From Liolophura sinensis (Eukaryota; Mollusca; Polyplacophora; Chitonida; Chitonidae), in assembly GCF_032854445.1 (NCBI RefSeq), contig NC_088301.1, forward strand, positions 9,852,281 to 9,916,280: a stretch of DNA of 64,000 nucleotides, given 5' to 3'. Position numbers and translations under genes: made by a program. Under the pieces are notes generated by a model. The model was not told the DNA's origin. It was given only the letters and a program-made list of their open reading frames with translations, and made no database searches. Positions 35,570-47,533 of this stretch are shown here, in pieces; position 1 is the first letter of the stretch; the number at the start of each line of letters is the position of its first letter.

Positions 35570-35716
35570 GAGTTGAACAAGCCAAGAGTTTTGTCCCCAA
35601 CTTTATGCAGTATTGCTATTAATGACCTACCCGATTTATTGTCATCTAAGTTTAAATGTACTCTTTTTGCCGATGACAAAGCCATGTTGGGTATTTCGAG
35701 AAATTTTAAATTTTAA
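35570..35716 (+). pseudogene. Non-LTR reverse transcriptase fragment
   Basis: In frame with 35480-35716, RVLSPTLCSIAINDLP, DLLSS and CTLFADDKAML match the region from the SP-x-L...INDLP block to the FADD catalytic motif of LINE reverse transcriptases. The active-site aspartates are kept but the frame stops soon after and nothing upstream continues it. A short 5'- and 3'-truncated relic next to a SINE-A. Confidence 0.7.
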
Positions 35717-36204
35717 ATGGCCACTGTGCATTCGTCGGCGCACGCGTACTATCGGGTTCTTGTTTAGACTTAAAGCGAATAAAAACAACTTTTGTACATG
35801 AGAACTCTGTCTTCTTTTCTTTCAGCATATACATGTATGATTCTATAATAAAATGTTAGTTTTCGCTCAGCCCCGTGTATATTTAATTGTACTTTAGTTA
35901 ATGTGTAATAAAATTACACTCCTCATGTTAAAATATAAGCATTGGGATTTACTGAGAAGACTAATATAAGACGTGAAATTACCAAATGATCTCTATCGGT
36001 GATGCTTGAAATGATGCAAGAACTAGGCTTCGAGACGTGTTAATCTACGTCAACAACAATGGTGAAAATGACACATGATACATGACGAAAGCAACAATCT
36101 ACGCTACAGCTCCAAAGCATTCCTTAGATTCTTTGGGGAATACTGGTAATTTAAGAAAAACTTTAAACTACAAACACCTTACCAGCCAACAATCTTCTTT
36201 AAAA

Positions 36205-36478
36205 TTTAATATTTAGATTTATTTAGTTAGTTAGTTGATTGGATTTTACGATGTATTCAAGAATATTTTCGGTTTAATATACGAAGGATGGGATAAAAGT
36301 CATGGAAGCTAAAATATCACTGGTATCAAATATACAGAATATAAAGTATTAAACAAAGAATAGGCCTATGTACCGAAGCCAACATGAGCTGGACTTGAAC
36401 TCACATAGCATTGCTGAGAGGTTCCCTGAGATATTGCGCCGCACTGACACTCTAACCACTCGACCACAGAGGCCTTAC
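36205..36478 (-). repeat. SINE-A, antisense, with diverged middle
   Basis: TTGATTGGATTTTACGATGT, CAAGAATATTTTCGG, CAACATGAGCTGGACTTGAA and a head complement ending ACCACAGAGGCC. The centre (about 36280-36360) is replaced by unrelated sequence. Confidence 0.8.
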
Positions 36479-37311
36479 AGTGGTCTTGAATTGCTCACCG
36501 TGTTATCATCACAATGAACATTTTGTGCACTGTACGTTAAGACGTTCGTTATGCTTTTGCGACTTTAACAATTCTACCGCGTTGTCCCATTTCATGTGAC
36601 ACAGGGAGACACATGAAAAAAATAAGAAATGTGTTTTACTTTGAAAATACGTCATTTCTCCCTCATCAGGGAAAGGTGTCAAATTGATGGACAGTATCAT
36701 GGATAAAAATGGGAACGTATCAGACTGTCTCAGACTTTTCCGGAGACTGTTGGGAGAACGAGGTGTTGATGAAGCGTAATTTTATACACAGCACCTCTCA
36801 CGTGTTAGCGACTCCTCTCGGTGTATTTAACGTTGAAAACTTAACAGACCCGAGTAGTGATGTCATCAGCCATATTGCATAGTCGAAAAAGTCCTACATG
36901 GAAATTAGAATCAATTGGTTAGCTGCTATCGAATGTTGAGATTTCCAAAGCAGGGCGCTTTTTCGATAAAGGTAAACATATCCTGACGATTCCTACACTG
37001 TAGAGAACTTGAAAATCCATTGGAAGTACACTGGTCATTCTCAGATTCGAATGGTTTTCACGCGAATTTTTCGCTTAAGAGCAAGAACATAAGCATCTCG
37101 GTAATAATAAAATCCATGTCCGGCTTCATTCCAATCTACATTCATCCTTCCGTAGGGCACAACACAAATACGTTTGGCTGTAAACACAAGTAGTCCGAAT
37201 ATGACTGCACTTTAGAATATTTTATCTTGTGTATGGGAGACAAATTCTTTGAAAAGTTAAAAATGACTGATACAAACGGTGGAAGAAACTTCATTTCCGT
37301 GATATTTACAA

Positions 37312-37472
37312 TCCCCCGGGTACGTGAGAAGGTCTGCCAGCAACCTGCGGAAGGTCGTGTGTTTCCCCCGGGCACTGCCCGGTTTCCTCCCACCATAATG
37401 CTGGCCGCCGTGATATAAGTGAAATATTCTTGAGTACGGCATAAAATACCGATCAAATAAATAAGTAAATAA
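37312..37472 (+). repeat. SINE-A 3' part, sense
   Basis: GTCTGCCAGCAACCTGCGG, GGCACTGCCCGGTTTCCTCC, CCATAATGCTGGCCGCCG and an AAAT tail. Confidence 0.9.
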
Positions 37473-38379
37473 TACAATACCCCTTACAGGTGACTAAAAA
37501 ATCTGTTTTAAGAACTAACAAGGTCTCGATATAACAGCAAAGTGTACATTAAGAGAAGGGAATAATGATCAAATATATCGATTATGTTTCGCTTTACTTG
37601 TTAGCTAATATATTATATACCCGCGATCCTGAGATGGCAATTCACTGATTCTAATGTGAACTAGAATCCGGATGTCCGAAATACCCTCTTCCATCTCCCA
37701 ACATTTCCAAAAATAAAAAACAGAAAACTAAGAAAACCTTACAAGAAACAACAGGACGTCATGTTGCTTACTTCAGCTTCATACATGTTGTTGCATGGGT
37801 TATTCATGGTGTGCACTGATTGCACTAGTGATACATCGAGTTTGGACGGAGAAATGCAGCAATCAGATCCATTATTGCACAAAGTACCTCAACCGAAGTA
37901 GTTATGAAAAACAATTACCTCATTGTAGTTAAACTCACGTGTGCACATGTCAAGAGTATAGGAAAGATGTATACTAAGTTTCGTGGAAATAGGTTCAGTA
38001 CTTTAGAAAGAGACGCATGAATAAATTCTGAATATATGGAAAGCACTGTTAGGCAAAGTCCTACATGGTGGTAATTATGAAAATAATTAACAGATTGTTC
38101 AAGTTAAGATAATAGGTAAAATGTATTGTACGTTTCGCCAAATTGCTGACTGTGCAAATGGCCACAAGAGCTTCGTCTACCAACTAATATAGGATTTCCT
38201 AACCCAAGCCCGATTTTGTGTATATATATTAGTCATCTAACGTCATAAAACGACTGACAGGAAAGCATCTTAACCAATCAACCACGGCTTGATATATACT
38301 ATGACCTTTCTTTTCATCTGATCTAAAAATCGGAATAAACAGTTAAATATCCGTGTGTTTCACAACACGGTTGTTATAC

Positions 38380-38980
38380 AGCACTTAATCCGCATACCAA
38401 CCAAACCGAGGAATACAATTTCCGCCATTTTTCCTGATAATACTGGAGTCTAGATGGTATCAAAAAGGAGAGCATGTCAGCTTTAAAATCGTAATGTTAC
38501 ACTTACCTTTAGAGCCAAATATCATCGCCCTGTAATCGGCAGCAGATAAAGGTTAGTTACGTAGCACATTATTGATTCTCGCTTTTGCAGAATCAGCACT
38601 ATTAGCGACATATATCAATGTTTAGACATTTAATCAAATTAAGCTTAGTCTTCACTGAAAAACCATCGATGTCCATTTTATGTGCCTCAGTGGGGACTGT
38701 GTGTGGGAGCGGGTACTGCTGACATTTCCCTGCTTGGCTTACTATCGCTAAGTTCTGGTGTATTTTAGACGAAAAATTTTCCAGACTTTTCCGTTGACGT
38801 AAATGTGAGATTCTTTTTTTCTTAAAAAAAAAACACATACAGACGCATCTAGTGACACTTATTATCAACCCCAACCCACAAGGATAGCGCAGAATTTTTT
38901 CCGCAGTGTTTTATTTACTGATTTATAGATCTAGACCATGCAGTATTTAAACATGCTGTTTAATGAATTAAAACCGGTAA
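38380..38980. repeat. Interspersed family E copy, interrupted
   Basis: 38380-38560 (CAGCACTTAATCCGCATAC, CTGATAATACTGGAGTCT, GTCAGCTTTAAAATCGTAA) and 38885-38980 (CCGCAGTGTTTTATTTACTG, TAGATCTAGACCATGCAGT) match consecutive parts of the 34965 copy. About 320 bp of other sequence lies between. Confidence 0.55.
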
Positions 38981-39062
38981 TTATTACAAAAATTAAAATT
39001 TGTATTTTTATATAATGTCACGTTCATGATTTGGTCGCTTAGGCATGGGTGCAATTTATCCT

Positions 39063-39265
39063 TTTTTTATTTATTTCATTGGTGTTTTTATTTGATATTT
39101 GACTTATACGACGACAGTCAGCATTACAGTGAGGGGAAACCAGGCAGAGAGCGGGGGAAATACACGATCATTCGCGGCATAAAATGGACTTGAACTCACT
39201 GCGACCGCATTGTTGAGAGGTTCCTGGTTCATTGCCGTGCATTAGAACACTAACTACTGCACTGC
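39063..39265 (-). repeat. SINE-A, antisense
   Basis: TTTTATTTATTTCATTGGTG, CAGTCAGCATTACAGTGAGG, TGGACTTGAACTCACTGCGA and a diverged head complement ending ACACTAACTACTGCAC. Confidence 0.85.
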
Positions 39266-40110
39266 ATTAAGGGAGGAGCTTCTGGCCCCGGGATCACGAG
39301 GTGATTTTAGACTTAAGGGGGAGTGGGGAGGCGTGGGGGAGGCATGGAAGCGGACTGTTGAAAATTTAGTCTTGCTCTGATTTGACAGTGGCGGCAAACT
39401 CTGTATAGGCATTTTGCTACTTCGCCTATTAAGGTTTTTGTTCAAGAGAATAATTTTAAATTTGACTTTCAAAGAGGATTAATGCAATTCTGTGAATACT
39501 ATCCTAATTATCTAATGACGTCCACAAGAAAAAGCAAAGGCCCCTATTGGTACTCGAAAGGGGTACATCACCCTCAGCAAATGGATGTTTCGGCAATCTT
39601 ATATAATACAAATATTCACCGAGAACAGTGTCCTGCTTTTTTTGGCCAATTACAACCGATAGGACCCCTCTGAACTGTAGCTATGGACATCGCCGTTGTA
39701 CATATGATCATCGCATTCCATGTGTCGAATGATTCTTTATTTTTTTGGTCGAATCAAGGACGACGGTGTGCTGTACTTTATTTATTTCAAGATGGATCAA
39801 CTCAGGTTTCACAAAACCACCTCATTTCTTCACGAACCTGACAAACTTCTTGGCGGAATGGGGTAAGCCTGTCGCGGCGCACCAAGACCTGGATTTCCAT
39901 CGGTCAGTGGCTTTCGACCATCTCTCTGTGACACCTTGTACCAATATATGCTTTATAGGCCTACTGCTCTTTTAGCAGTGATATGTTCATTATATGAAAG
40001 AGACAGTGCAGAAGGGCCTTACAAAAACTGGAATCTGATATAGCTTAGTACCAATAACATATAGTCATGTAGGCCTACTGCAGACCCCTTGGCGTAAGCC
40101 AGGATTCTAA

Positions 40111-40264
40111 TGGTGGACTTAGCATCCCCCGATACTGCTGGTGGACTTATCATTCCCGATATTGCCGGTGGACTTAGCATCCCTGATACTGCTGGTGGAC
40201 TTAGCATCCCTGATACTGCCGGTGGACTTAGCATCCCTGATACTGCTGGTGGACTTGTCATCCC
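40111..40264. repeat. 27-bp tandem repeat
   Basis: Six copies of GGTGGACTTAGCATCCCTGA plus TACTGCT. The minus strand reads as a nine-residue SPPAVSGML repeat inside an 80-codon frame, with no sign that it is expressed. Confidence 0.93.
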
Positions 40265-40944
40265 ACGAGATCTGATCCCGTAGCATTGTTTAATGTGATC
40301 GTATATGAAAGGTAATCACAGCTCAGCATTTTGAGTCATTTTAAACCAGTGACGTGTAATAGATTGTAACTAACATTTTTTTACCTAATTCTCCTCAAGC
40401 CATGTTGCTAGGGGAATAATACGTTGTTACTTTACAAGTATATACATGAGCAATAGCAAAAGAAAACCCTAAAGAAGTTTAATACGTGTAACTATTTGCC
40501 AGCTATCACATCGTCGTTACTATTGTCGTTTTAGTCTCTGTGGAAACATACATCACTATACCACTTTACACTTACACGTATAAGACAGACAATCGTTCAA
40601 CATCCATCTTACACAAAAAGAAAACCGCAAGGATAAATGTAAAAAAAAAGATCATTCTCTTTTCACGCTCTAATCAGCTATGCATATTTGCTTACCAGTC
40701 TAAGGGAAGCAACTTCTCCCACCTTCTGACGTGCATGCCCTTCTTGACTGCACAGTAAATATGTGTCATTTTTTACAACTTTTAGTTAGAGATCTTCTCA
40801 TTAAAATTAAGGCATTTAGACAGAACATCTCTGGTCATTTATTTATGCGTTGGTATATGAACAATCCAAAGTTTAACACTAGATATAGATAACGGAAATA
40901 ATTTGCAAGATGAGTTATACATACAAGATGCAGTTCTGTACCAC

Positions 40945-41195
40945 ATTCGATTTATTTACTTATTTTATTTATTTTATTGGTGTTTTACGTCGTACTCAAG
41001 AATTTCACTTATACGACGGCGGCCAGCATTATGGTGGGTGGAAACCGGGCGGAGCCCAGGGGAAAGCCACGACCATCCGCAGGTTGCTGAGACCGTCCCA
41101 CGTACGGCCGAAGAGCGCCAGCATGAGCTGGATTTGAACTCAAAGCGACTGCATTGGTGAGGGGCCCCTGGATTATCCGAGGCCCCGTGCCACAT
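40945..41195 (-). repeat. SINE-A, full length, antisense
   Basis: ATTTTATTGGTGTTTTACGT, GGCGGCCAGCATTATGGTGG, CATCCGCAGGTTGCTG, GCTGGATTTGAACTC and ATTGGTGAGGGGCCCCTGG; the outer head is rearranged. Confidence 0.9.
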
Positions 41196-41395
41196 TCGGC
41201 AGACTGCTACCAGAGTCAGACAAGTTAAAACATTACCAGTGTAAATATATGTGCAAAAATAAAAAGAGTAGCTTGAGGTACATGTAGGCATGCCATGGCG
41301 CCTGGCCAAAGCGTTCTTCTGTGTACCACAGCCACCTAAAGTCTATTCCTCTTAGCAAGTCGCCTATATCCAGCTGTCTGTGAAATTAGTCATAC

Positions 41396-41710
41396 ATATT
41401 TGATGCATCAGTTAGGAGTCAGATCACAACCTTACTGCATCACTCCATTGATCTGATGCATCATTTAGGAGTCAGATCGCAACCTTACCGCATCACCTCC
41501 ATTGATTTGATGCATCATTTGGGAGGTAAATAACAACCTGACTACATCACCGCCATTGATTTGATGCATCATGACAACCTTACGGCATCGCCTCCATTTA
41601 TTTGATGCATCATTTAGGAGGCAGATCACAACCTTACCGCATCACCTCCATTGATTTGATGCATCATTTGGGAGGTAAATCACAGCCTTACCGCATCACC
41701 TCCACATTGA
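41396..41710. repeat. 54-bp minisatellite
   Basis: About five to six imperfect copies of a unit with TTGATGCATCATTTAGGAG, CAGATCACAACCTTACCGC and ATCACCTCCATTGAT. One unit is shortened around 41570. Confidence 0.92.
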
Positions 41711-42339
41711 TTTAGTAGTTTATTACGCCTGTAATATCAACTGTCTTCCCTTCATCATTGAACGTTGACGACTGCTTCTCTCTAAGCTGTTTTATTTAAT
41801 ATTTATACATTTATTTCTTCCATATTCCTTTGAAACTGGTGCTATGTTTTGTTTTGCAACTTAGCTTTGTCATTATTGACAAGAAATGCTCTTATGTAGT
41901 ATTAGTGTGATACGAATGCCGGAGCTAAACTGTCTTCTGCGTTCATTGTGTTAGAATAACAACCACAGATTTTGTGTTCAAAAGCTGCATTAGTTTCATT
42001 TTTAAATCACGTTTTCCCACTGTCACCTCGCAACAATGCTTCAGCTTTTTTTTACAAAAGTAAAGCTTCACATTGACACCTCGTGGAATAGTGTGGAATA
42101 GGATTTCCATAACAGAATAACACGTGATAATGCAGACGTGGTAATGAGAGCGCTAAACCTGTTAAGTAGACAATCAAGTCTAGGGACAAAATTTCTCACG
42201 TTCACAACCCACTAAATGATAGCGTTAATCTGTGTTAAAGTTCATTGCAAGGCACTTCAACGGCGTGACATACTTTTATATCGAAACAGACAATAGTATA
42301 GTGGCCTAAATTTTACACTTCAATAATCGCACGGGTAAT

Positions 42340-42620
42340 TTCGAAACAACGTTTAACAAACCATCAAAGAATAAGGAAGGTATATTAAGTTCGATTTGAG
42401 GACAGAATCATACAAAGTCAACCGTTCTCCGTGATGTTGCAAAGACGCAAGATGTTCAAGACGAATAAGTGCTATCAGTATTCAAATCGTGTATCATGCT
42501 ATAACATAAGTTGTCGATAATCAAAATGTGTATCTCCGTTGCGCTGTGAGTGTAACTGTTCATACATCCAATGTGACGAGCTAATTCAACACGAAAAGCT
42601 CAGGGTTAAGGGGAATTAGG
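42340..42620 (+). repeat. Interspersed family C copy, uninterrupted
   Basis: AACGTTTAACAAACCATC, CCGTGATGTTGCAAAGACGC, ATCAGTATTCAAATCGTGTA, TGTGTATCTCCGTTG, CATACATCCAATGTGACGAG and AATTCAACACGA. It serves as the empty-site reference for the SINE-A insertion at 20384. Confidence 0.75.
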
Positions 42621-43135
42621 CGCAGTTATAAAGCAGAGTGACAGGCATTCTGAACGCTCTGTCAGTATTGATGTACCAGAGACTTATACCCATTGCGAAG
42701 CTTAAGAAATATTAGAGTGAAAGCGTGTTATGGAGGAACCTTCACACATCAGTTTTTGCAGTATTAACTCATGTAAGGTCGATTGAAATCGTCACATATT
42801 ACACAGAATCAACTGCTACATTGAGACTGCCAAGGAATCAAGATCATAGACAACACTAAAGCAATACACAGAGTACAACCTTGCAGACAATATTTCGTTC
42901 AAACATGTCGGCAAGACGAACATTTCAAACCCCTCCGTCATTCTGGTGTGCTAACCAACACTATGGTTATCATATCATTAAGAATAAAAACTTTTTAAAA
43001 CCTTTTCTTCACGATGCAAATAGTTTTATCCTCGGAGGAAGTGGCTTGTGATGAGGTACCGACAAATCCACAAGTAATAAGTCGTAATGTACAGGAATAT
43101 TTTCCTTGGGCTACATTCGTCAATGAAGCCTTTTC

Positions 43136-43161
43136 GTGTGTGTGTGTGTGTGTGTGTGTGT
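43136..43161. repeat. (TG)n microsatellite
   Basis: About 13 GT units, then TATGTATA. Confidence 0.95.
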
Positions 43162-44287
43162 ATGTATACTGTGTTCTCTGCGGCAGATCCATATCTGCCA
43201 CCACAGAAATATTATGAAGACACCAGACATTATTATAGCAGTCCTCTTTGAAAACGTCGGTGACACCTGTTCGCCTCAGTTACTACTCACCTGCAGACTT
43301 CTCATTCCAAGATTTTTAATACAGGGGCACAACTTGTCCAAGTATTTCGTAAAAGATAAATCCCGAACCATGGTTTTAGAAATCTCGTCAAAACATCGAA
43401 CATCGAAGAAAGACTTCCGGTATATATTTATATTTTATTCATTTGATGAGTGTTTTCTTCAAATAATATTATGCATTTATGACAGTTGCCTGATTTATTG
43501 GGAATGAAGAATCGTCTTTTTGTCCAGACCGAACCACCGCCTCATTGCCTGTCGAGCAACAAACGTCCTGACATAAAGCTTCAGCCACACAAGCCGCCTC
43601 ATCAGAGAAAAAATGTCAGACGGAAGCCATGAATATAATCGTTGATCCATTACACTGGTCTTTGAGGCCATGCTTAAGACCATATCACTTATACCACGTC
43701 GACACTGGAAGGTTACCGCAAGGAAACATGACTGGACGGCCTGGTGCCAGTGTAATGTGGCTGGATGGGGCGTAGTGTCTGGTGTCTTCGTTATACTTCA
43801 GTGGCCCCAGGACTTTGGTGGCGAACGGCTCTGCCCCAAGAGGACACAGGATATATGCACACACCGTCATATGGTTAACAAATTGTTTAGTACATACCTA
43901 GGCTTACATATACATGTACATGCACGATCGCGTTTATTGTGCAAGAAACCGAAGTGACCAAATAAACAACAGAAAACTAGCAAATCTCCTGCAAGAGTAG
44001 GAGTTTGGGTTGAAACAGCAATTTATTTGAGCGATGGTCCCAACCTTTGGCCACAAAACTTTCAGACGTTGTTTATTTATTTTAAATCACATTATCATGT
44101 TTATAATATTTGATACATGGATTTTATGTTTAAATCAAGTGTGGTCTGGGAATGGCTCTCTCAGAAACTGTCACAATTAATGACACGTATTTGTGAAACT
44201 TTGCTTTGTACATTTATTAATTTTTCTGACAGTTACCAGGAATGTCTTTATTGGTTGATGGTTGGTATACGAATATCTGTTTCAGAG

Positions 44288-44470
44288 CAAAAACCAGAGC
44301 AGCGACGACTGTGTGCATGCGTGATAGCTGACAATTGGTCACATGTCACATTGGTCACCTCAATTAACCTCAGTCAAGGTTTTATTTTAACTGTTCATGT
44401 AAATATACAAATAGTAGCGATATACATACTCCACAGCACCATGGCTTAAGTGGAATTAGGTAAAAAAAAT
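44288..44470 (+). repeat. Interspersed family D copy
   Basis: AACCAGAGCAGCGACGACTG, CACCTCAATTAACCTCAGTC, TTTTATTTTAACTGTTCATG, TAGTAGCGATATACA and CACCATGGCTTAAGTGGAAT. It lies about 450 bp upstream of the TATA box of the sequon-repeat gene. Confidence 0.75.
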
Positions 44471-44914
44471 GATCTTCATAGCAATTTATTAAGCTTTACT
44501 GGTCCAGAATGATGTGGGCACAGTCTGATGGCAAATGGTCACACGTTAAAGGTCGAATATAGCACATGTTTGTCCACTGATGTGTATGTCACTCACCAAC
44601 GGGTGTGTATACTCTATGCATTTACCTTGTCTGACAAAATAACGCTCTGTTAACACAAAACCCACACCAGTTCGTCAGGGTTGGCATTTGGTCAATGTAT
44701 AAACAAACAACAATGTTCAGAGCCCGAATAACCGATCAATTCGCCGATTTAATCGGTATCCTAGACCAAACAGCCTTGTTTGTGTCTTAAAAAGCAATGA
44801 CAGGGATGAACGCATTAATCAAGGTGTCCAAACAGTTTACCGTTGATCAGCCGATATGCGTGGGAAAATCAGTCACTCTGTCCGAAATATTTTATACGTG
44901 TACGAAATTCAGCG

Positions 44915-44922
44915 TATAAATA
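44915..44922 (+). promoter_or_regulatory. TATA box of sequon-repeat gene
   Basis: TATAAATA, 55 bp before the ATG at 44977. Transcription about 30 bp downstream would leave a short 5' leader of some 25-30 bases. The start codon context GACCATGG is a good Kozak match. Confidence 0.6.
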
Positions 44923-44976
44923 CAGCGGTAAAATTCCCATCCATTCAATCTCCCCGAATCATTTTCGGATTTGACC

Positions 44977-46313
44977 ATGGCGTACTTCCTGACAGTTTTC
45001 TTAACAGCATTAGCCGTGGTGGCTGCACGGGTAAGCGTATATGTATTTCAGAATATAGCTATGCAAATGTTTGTTCCCTTAAACAAAATCGTTTTGTTTC
45101 TATTTTTCCTCTTTTCTTCTTAGAAAGATTAAAAAAGTATATATTATGTGAAGAAATAAAATTCTTATATTTCATTTCAGCCTCCTTCCGGTGAACAGAT
45201 CAAGCGAGATGGTAAGAAACTGTTAACATTAATCTAATTAACGGGTGACTTATCCTGCTGCTAATTTTGCTTAAACTTACAAGAATTTTTTTAATTTTAC
45301 TTTAAATATAGCTCTTATTTTGAAAGCGTTCTAGTCTCATATTTGTTCTGATTTCATTTACTGTTCATTACAAGCCTGTCCAATTACGCACTGCATAAGC
45401 TTACTATACGAAGCAATCGGGAAACAGTTTAGGAGCAAAGAATTCTTACGAAAGGGGAAGAAACTTGGACATGAACAAAATTTATGTAGAAAAAAATAAG
45501 TGTTGTTTCATAAACACGTGGTCATTTAACCCTCTGCAATTTGTGGCTGGCTAAACGATTACTTGAAGGGGTTGCAGTTTCAAGATTTTGGACAGAATAA
45601 ATCTATAACAAATCCAATCTCATTGCTTCATTAATCATTCCTCCTCGGGGGCAATAGTAAACCGGACAGAGCCTATTGCCAACTTCACATCAGCAAACCG
45701 GACGTACCCTCCTTCCAATTCCACATCAGGAAACTGGACGAACCCTCCATCCAACTTCACATCAGGAAACCAGACGGACCCTCCATCCAACTCCACATCA
45801 GGAAACTGGACGGACCCTCCATCCAACTCCACATCAGGAAACTGGACGGCCCCCCCTTCCAACTCCACATCAGGAAACTGGACGGATCCTCCTGCCAACT
45901 CCACATCAGGAAACTGGACGGCCCCCCCTTCCAACTCCACATCAGGAAACTGGACGGATCCTCCTGCCAACTCCACATCAGGAAACTGGACGGGCCCTCC
46001 TTCCAACTCCACATCAGGAAACTGGACGGATCCTCCTGCCAACTCCACATCAGGAAACTGGACGGGCCCTCCTTTCAATTCCACATCAGGAAACTGGACG
46101 GGCCCTCCTTCCAACTACACATCAGGAAACTGGATGGGCCCTCCTTCCAACTACACATCAGGAAACTGGACATGGCCTGTTTACAACCTCCCATCAGGAA
46201 ACTGGACCGGCCCTCCTTCCAACTACACATCAGGAAACTGGACGGGCCCTCCTTCCAACTACACATCAGGAAACTGGACATGGCCTGTTTACAACTTCAC
46301 ATCAGGAAACTAA
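44977..46313 (+). CDS. Secreted 12-residue-repeat protein dense in N-glycosylation sequons, three exons
   Basis: Seen: exon 1 (44977-45030) encodes a signal peptide, MAYFLTVFLTALAVVAA, then R. Exon 2 (45181-45211) encodes PPSGEQIKRD, with a dibasic KR site, and ends in phase 1. Exon 3 (45658-46313) enters in phase 1 at the only AG that keeps the frame open and runs 217 codons to TAA. It is about 18 repeats of 12 residues, PPSNSTSGNWTD, each with two N-x-S/T sequons. I count 34 sequons kept; two are lost (NWM, NLP). The middle residue varies (NST, NFT, NYT, NWT, NQT), as do D/A/G after NWT. Total about 246 residues, no cysteine. Known: such sequons in secreted proteins can carry N-glycans; KR sites are cut by furin-like convertases. 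Inference: a heavily glycosylated secreted, matrix, mucus or shell protein. I recognise no family. The frame has no internal start codon, so it does not show as an ordinary ORF. Confidence 0.7.
45375..45499 (+). other. Possible alternative terminal exon of the same gene
   Basis: An acceptor (CATTACAAG) at 45374 also fits the phase-1 end of exon 2. It opens 40 codons starting CPITHCISLLYEAIG with three cysteines, ending RKK and TAA at 45497-45499. An AATAAA lies at 45596-45601. This would make a 69-residue precursor instead of the repeat protein. It may be chance, since nothing else supports it. Confidence 0.25.
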
Positions 46314-46454
46314 ACAAGCTAAACTCCACGACTGAGCTCAAGCTTACTTATAAATGTACCAAAGAAACTGTTAATTTTGCATATAATGTCTTTTAGTTTC
46401 AGCCGAGAATATTTCCTGAAAAACGGTGGAAACCTCGATTGTACCTTTGAGGAA

Positions 46455-46460
46455 AATAAA
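46455..46460 (+). terminator. Poly(A) signal of sequon-repeat gene
   Basis: AATAAA 142 bp after the stop codon at 46313, in ordinary 3' untranslated context. Confidence 0.55.
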
Positions 46461-46469
46461 ACATAACAT

Positions 46470-47530
46470 GCATTACATACTGGGCAGTTGACTTCATTAA
46501 TCATCGGCAAAGAATTTATTAATTTATTTTTGGTTGTTTGTTTTGTTTGGGTTTTTTTTTTTTGTAAAACCCGAGGGCCCAAAATAAGCCACAGCCCTTT
46601 GCTAGTGATCTGACAAATCTCATGATCAACATAGTAAGTGTTGCAACAAGAGCTAGATTCCAGTTACCTGTCAATAACCCTTTGGAGCACCAACGCTCTA
46701 GCCAGCGGGCACCACACTGTATATAAGTTACTCACTAATCTTTTTATCGATGTGAAGATGGCAGTGGCTTCAGTAAACCACAAACCTCCGTTAGGGATCT
46801 GACGAATCTTCTAATATAAAATCTTGCGAGCGCTGGACTTCAATAGTCTGCTGAACGGCTTCTGCACCACAAAAGGCTTCGGTCAAAGGTTACCCTACCG
46901 ATACCTTATATCAGTTTTTTGACCTTTACTCTTTTTAAACCAAAGTAGTCACAAAAAACTAGTATTCTTTAAACTTCCTCACCTATACCTTCAACAAATT
47001 CAACAGGAGCCAGATTCCAACCAGCCGACTTGGCCAGAAGTTCCTTGGACTATTCTCTTAACAACCAGAATAGGATGATGAGTTATCTTGATTCCTGCTA
47101 ACCATGTTCAACACCTAGAGGTACCGAAGCCAAGAACAAATAAAAACTTTGTACAGAGAGTTATGGTTTTACATAAACTTACTCTATGAGAAATAAAAAG
47201 TCATAACCATGCTTAACAAACCCAAGTACTCCACGCAAACATTATACAGCATCAAAATTAAACCAATAATCCTAGCCCAGATTAAGTGGTACGTAACTTG
47301 CACAATCAATAATAAGTTTTCCTTCCCTTCTATGGGATGACTACCGTCCAAAATCAAGAAGGAAACGAACACCCTAAAATCTCATTAATGAGGGTACCGC
47401 TGTGTGGATATTTAAAATCAGTGCCAAATTTTCAAATTTAATCTGTGAATATTCCCAGTCAAAAACGTCATCACTTTGTTCGGCCTCTGTTACGTAGTGC
47501 GGATGATTGTATTGGTGGTGTACTGGTGGT
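46470..47530. other. Gene-free stretch
   Basis: Contains a T-rich run (46545-46563). I see no exon, repeat or RNA gene that can be supported. Confidence 0.4.
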
Positions 47531-47533
47531 TGA

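Noticed and set aside
39745-39975. 76-codon frame with a protein-like look
   Set aside because: No recognisable motif, no splice context, and it starts within a T-rich run.
45635-46114. 159-codon minus-strand frame repeating VELEGGPVQFPD
   Set aside because: A by-product of the 36-bp unit. The plus-strand frame alone joins in phase to a signal-peptide exon, stops just after the last unit and keeps sequons.
45676-46335. 219-codon plus-strand frame repeating PTPHQETGRTLL
   Set aside because: Different frame of the same array; it begins at a TTG, has no phase-compatible upstream exon, and ends beyond the array without a signal.
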